The notes beneath the pieces were generated by a model that did not search any database, was not told where the DNA came from, and saw nothing but the letters and a program-made list of their open reading frames with translations. This document shows, piece by piece, positions 5,796 to 7,714 of a DNA stretch of 7,714 bases. The stretch comes from Microthrixaceae bacterium (lineage in GTDB: Bacteria > Actinomycetota > Acidimicrobiia > Acidimicrobiales > Acidimicrobilacustridaceae), in the NCBI GenBank assembly GCA_023264915.1, contig JAHFUU010000101.1, positions 1-7,714 of the forward strand, written 5' to 3'. A program made the position numbers and the translations under genes. Positions within the stretch are counted from its first letter, which is position 1. The number at the start of each line of letters is the position of its first letter.

Positions 5796-6260
5796 ATGCG
5801 ATCCAGCTTCATCGTGAGTGCCGCGACGGCATTCGGCCTGGTGCTCGGCGCGTGCAACTCCTCTGGCGGGTCGAGCGTCCAGTCACCGGCGACGCCTGCC
5901 GTGTCGCCGGCTTCGACCGGCCAGTCCACGGGCACCACGGCTCGAGGCTCGACATATGAGGTGGTCCCCGACTCGGCTGTCACCGCGGGGCTGTCTGACG
6001 TGCAGGCTCAGGCCATCGAGATCAAGTCGGTTCTGGGGACCAACCAGGCCGAGGCCAAGGCCCTCGTCAGGCAGATGTATGACTCGTGGTTCCTCTTCGA
6101 GGGCACCGTGCGGACCAACGACAAGAACCTCTACCTTGAGATCGAAGACGGGCTGGCTGCGATCAAAGCCGGGGTCGAGCAGAACGACCCGTCAAAGGTA
6201 GACAAGGGCCTCGCGGATCTGAAGGGGGGCGCCAGTGCCTACCTGGCCAAGCACCCCTGA
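5796..6260 (+). CDS. Small lipoprotein related to the extracytoplasmic domain of FTR1 permease
   Basis: A 154-aa lipoprotein. ATG 5796 is chosen because GGAGG lies four bases upstream and a complete lipoprotein signal follows: MRSSF, hydrophobic core, LGAC with C20 lipidated. Upstream in-frame ATGs at 5691-5697 would put 35 residues before the signal and lie in the promoter. Residues 21-52 are a Ser/Thr/Gly/Pro linker. Residues about 60-150 are helical and match, in order, the N-terminal domain of the neighbouring FTR1 permease: FE (101-102), VRxxDxxLxxxxE (105-117), LA (120-121), P132. The spacing from V105 to P132 is the same in the permease, shifted by one residue. It probably binds iron outside the membrane and hands it to the permease encoded 40 bp downstream, as EfeO does for EfeU. 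The function is inferred from this similarity and the context. Confidence 0.88.
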   Translation: MRSSFIVSAATAFGLVLGACNSSGGSSVQSPATPAVSPASTGQSTGTTARGSTYEVVPDSAVTAGLSDVQAQAIEIKSVLGTNQAEAKALVRQMYDSWFLFEGTVRTNDKNLYLEIEDGLAAIKAGVEQNDPSKVDKGLADLKGGASAYLAKHP

Positions 6261-6266
6261 TTTGTC

Positions 6267-6304
6267 CGGGGGCTGCGCCCCCGACGCATGGCCTTCGGCC
6301 ATGC
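6267..6304 (+). repeat. Two tandem perfect hairpins, the second containing the permease start codon
   Basis: The first stem is CGGGGGC (6267-6273) / GCCCCCG (6277-6283) with loop TGC, starting six bases after the lipoprotein stop. The second is GCATGGCC (6286-6293) / GGCCATGC (6297-6304) with loop TTC; ATG 6301 lies in its 3' arm. No T-run follows, so a full terminator is unlikely. A less regular palindromic stretch, including GGCGG (6328-6332) / CCGCC (6338-6342), continues into the coding region. The row may be a REP-like element or may tune the ratio of lipoprotein to permease. Confidence 0.5.
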
Positions 6305-7714
6305 TCCCCATCGCCGGCGGGCTCCCTGGCGGTCGCGCCGCCGCCCGGCGCTTGCCACATCCCCGACAGGTTCTAGCGCTCGTGGTCGGCGTCGCCGCGA
6401 CCCTTGGCGTGCTCGTCTTCGGTGTTGCAGGCAGTGCCGGTGCGCAGACCGCGACCTCGGTCAGCCGCGAGGACGCGATAGTCCAGCTCGACTCAGTTCG
6501 TGCCAGCATCGATCGCACACTGGCCCTGTTGGACTCCGGGCAGCAGGACGCTGCCTATGCGCAGGCGGTCAGTGGTTACCTCGAGCACTTCGAGCAGGTC
6601 GAGATCCCGTTGCGGGTCGCTGACCCCGAGCTGACGGTCAAGGCCGAAGGTGTGTTCGCCGAGACCCGCCAGCTGATCCGGGACGATGCACCAACCGGTG
6701 AGGTCCGCGCGAAGCTGATCGAGTTGCGGGGTCTCGTCGACGAGTCAGAGCGCCGGCTCACCGACGTCGGCGTCGGGGCACCGGCGCTGGTGTTCAGCCA
6801 GGCCTTCCTGATCATCTTCCGTGAAGGCCTCGAGGTGGTGCTGCTGATCGCAGTGCTTCTCGGCTACCTCGAGTCAACCAAGGCGGGGGACTACAAGAGG
6901 CCGATCATGGGCGGCGTGGCGCTCGGTCTGGTGGCGACGTTCGCGACCTTCGTCGCGTTCTCGACGATCCTGGCCAAGCTGACCGTCGGTCGCGAGATAC
7001 TCGAAGCGGTGACATCGCTGATAGCGGTCGCCGTGCTGTTCTGGGTCTCGTTCTGGTTGCTGTCCCGCCTGGACCACCGCCGCTGGATGGAGTTCTTGAA
7101 GGCCCGTGTCTGGCGCGCGGTGTCGGTCGGCTCAGGGGTCTCGCTGCTGCTGCTCGGCTTCACCGCCGTGTACCGAGAGGGGTTCGAGAGCGTCCTGTTC
7201 TACCAGGCGCTGCTGTCGTTCGGCTCGGGCCTTGCGGGGTGGGTGCTCGCAGGCGTGGCGGTCGGTGCCGTGGCTCTGTCGGCAGTCACGTTCGCGATCT
7301 TCAGCCTGGGGCGCAACCTGCCGATAGGCACGTTCTTGAAGGTCGCCGTCATCTTGGTGATGGTCACCTCGATCGCGTTCTTGGGCAACGCGGTCCACTC
7401 CCTCCAGGAGGCGTTCCTGATACCTCGGACACCGGTCGAGGTCGGGCGGCTGCCCATCTTCCTCGCTCAGGCGACAGGGGTATGGCCGACAGTGCAGACC
7501 ATGGCTGCCCAGGCCTTGCTGTCCGCGGTCTACCTGGCGGGCGCGCTGTACATGTTCGTGATCAAGCCCCGCAGGGATCGCGCAGCCGCACAGCCCGCGC
7601 AGGCCGGCCCGGGTGACCCTCAGATCGTCGAGCAGCACGACACCGTGACCGCCGTGTCGGGTGGTGCTCCGAAGCAGCGGCAGCCCGCGGCAGGACCATC
7701 GCAATCCGTGCCGG
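6301..7714 (+). CDS. FTR1-family iron permease with N-terminal extracytoplasmic domain (3' end missing)
   Basis: At least 471 aa; no stop is reached before the window ends. It imports iron across the cytoplasmic membrane. Residues 1-48 form a signal peptide (RAAARRLPHPR, hydrophobic 24-46, likely cleavage after AGA at 46-48). Residues 49-160 are an extracytoplasmic helical domain containing YLEHFEQVE (93-101). About seven membrane segments follow. The two FTR1 signature motifs are present: REGLE (174-178) and REGFE (292-296), whose glutamates bind iron in Ftr1/EfeU. The GNAVHSLQE segment (362-370) is also typical. A hydrophilic tail begins near 423. E. coli EfeU is much shorter and lacks the fused domain. 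ATG 6301 is the best start because it gives the basic n-region; it has no Shine-Dalgarno and lies in a hairpin. TTG 6262 and GTG 6382 are alternatives, and an in-frame TAG at 6199 bounds the frame. It follows the lipoprotein gene by 40 bp and is probably co-transcribed. Confidence 0.95.
   Translation, partial: MLPIAGGLPGGRAAARRLPHPRQVLALVVGVAATLGVLVFGVAGSAGAQTATSVSREDAIVQLDSVRASIDRTLALLDSGQQDAAYAQAVSGYLEHFEQVEIPLRVADPELTVKAEGVFAETRQLIRDDAPTGEVRAKLIELRGLVDESERRLTDVGVGAPALVFSQAFLIIFREGLEVVLLIAVLLGYLESTKAGDYKRPIMGGVALGLVATFATFVAFSTILAKLTVGREILEAVTSLIAVAVLFWVSFWLLSRLDHRRWMEFLKARVWRAVSVGSGVSLLLLGFTAVYREGFESVLFYQALLSFGSGLAGWVLAGVAVGAVALSAVTFAIFSLGRNLPIGTFLKVAVILVMVTSIAFLGNAVHSLQEAFLIPRTPVEVGRLPIFLAQATGVWPTVQTMAAQALLSAVYLAGALYMFVIKPRRDRAAAQPAQAGPGDPQIVEQHDTVTAVSGGAPKQRQPAAGPSQSVP

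Overview
The window is high-GC DNA with strongly G/C-ending codons, several GTG starts, secreted and lipid-anchored proteins with Ser/Thr/Pro-rich linkers, and an Rpf/lysozyme-like wall enzyme. All of this suggests an actinobacterium. An Acidimicrobiia-type lineage is my guess, from gene content only. No rRNA, tRNA, CRISPR array, transposase or phage gene was seen. The gene content is chromosomal, metabolic and transport related.

Layout: (1) 1-1427, minus strand: a small gene of unknown function (969-1427), then, 72 bp downstream, the 5' part of a B12-dependent acyl-CoA mutase large subunit (1-896, running off the left edge). Its two substrate-specificity positions are Phe and Gln, as in isobutyryl-CoA mutase rather than methylmalonyl-CoA mutase. 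(2) 1428-1723: a 296-bp divergent intergenic region with a 13-bp palindrome and a possible -10 element. (3) 1724-5022, plus strand: a secreted Rpf/transglycosylase-like protein. After 33 bp comes a divergent DapA/NAL-family lyase, which overlaps by 4 bp (ATGA) an old-yellow-enzyme-type NADH:flavin oxidoreductase. The last two probably form one translationally coupled unit, with a perfect hairpin abutting the second start codon. (4) 5023-5118: tandem hairpins between convergent genes, probably a two-way terminator region. (5) 5119-7714: an iron-uptake-like module. A cupredoxin lipoprotein (minus) diverges from a small lipoprotein and an FTR1-family iron permease (plus, running off the right edge).

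The most interesting part is region 5. The small lipoprotein is colinear with the extracytoplasmic domain fused to the N-terminus of the neighbouring FTR1 permease. The cupredoxin, which in EfeO is fused to the iron-binding domain, is here a separate lipoprotein. Two divergent promoter-like sequences, each with 17-bp spacing, overlap a TTAGG-N4-CCTAA inverted repeat, so one metal-responsive repressor could control both arms. This reads as a split, lipid-anchored variant of an EfeUO-type ferrous/ferric uptake system. The second point of interest is the lyase/flavin-oxidoreductase pair, whose substrate cannot be deduced from sequence.
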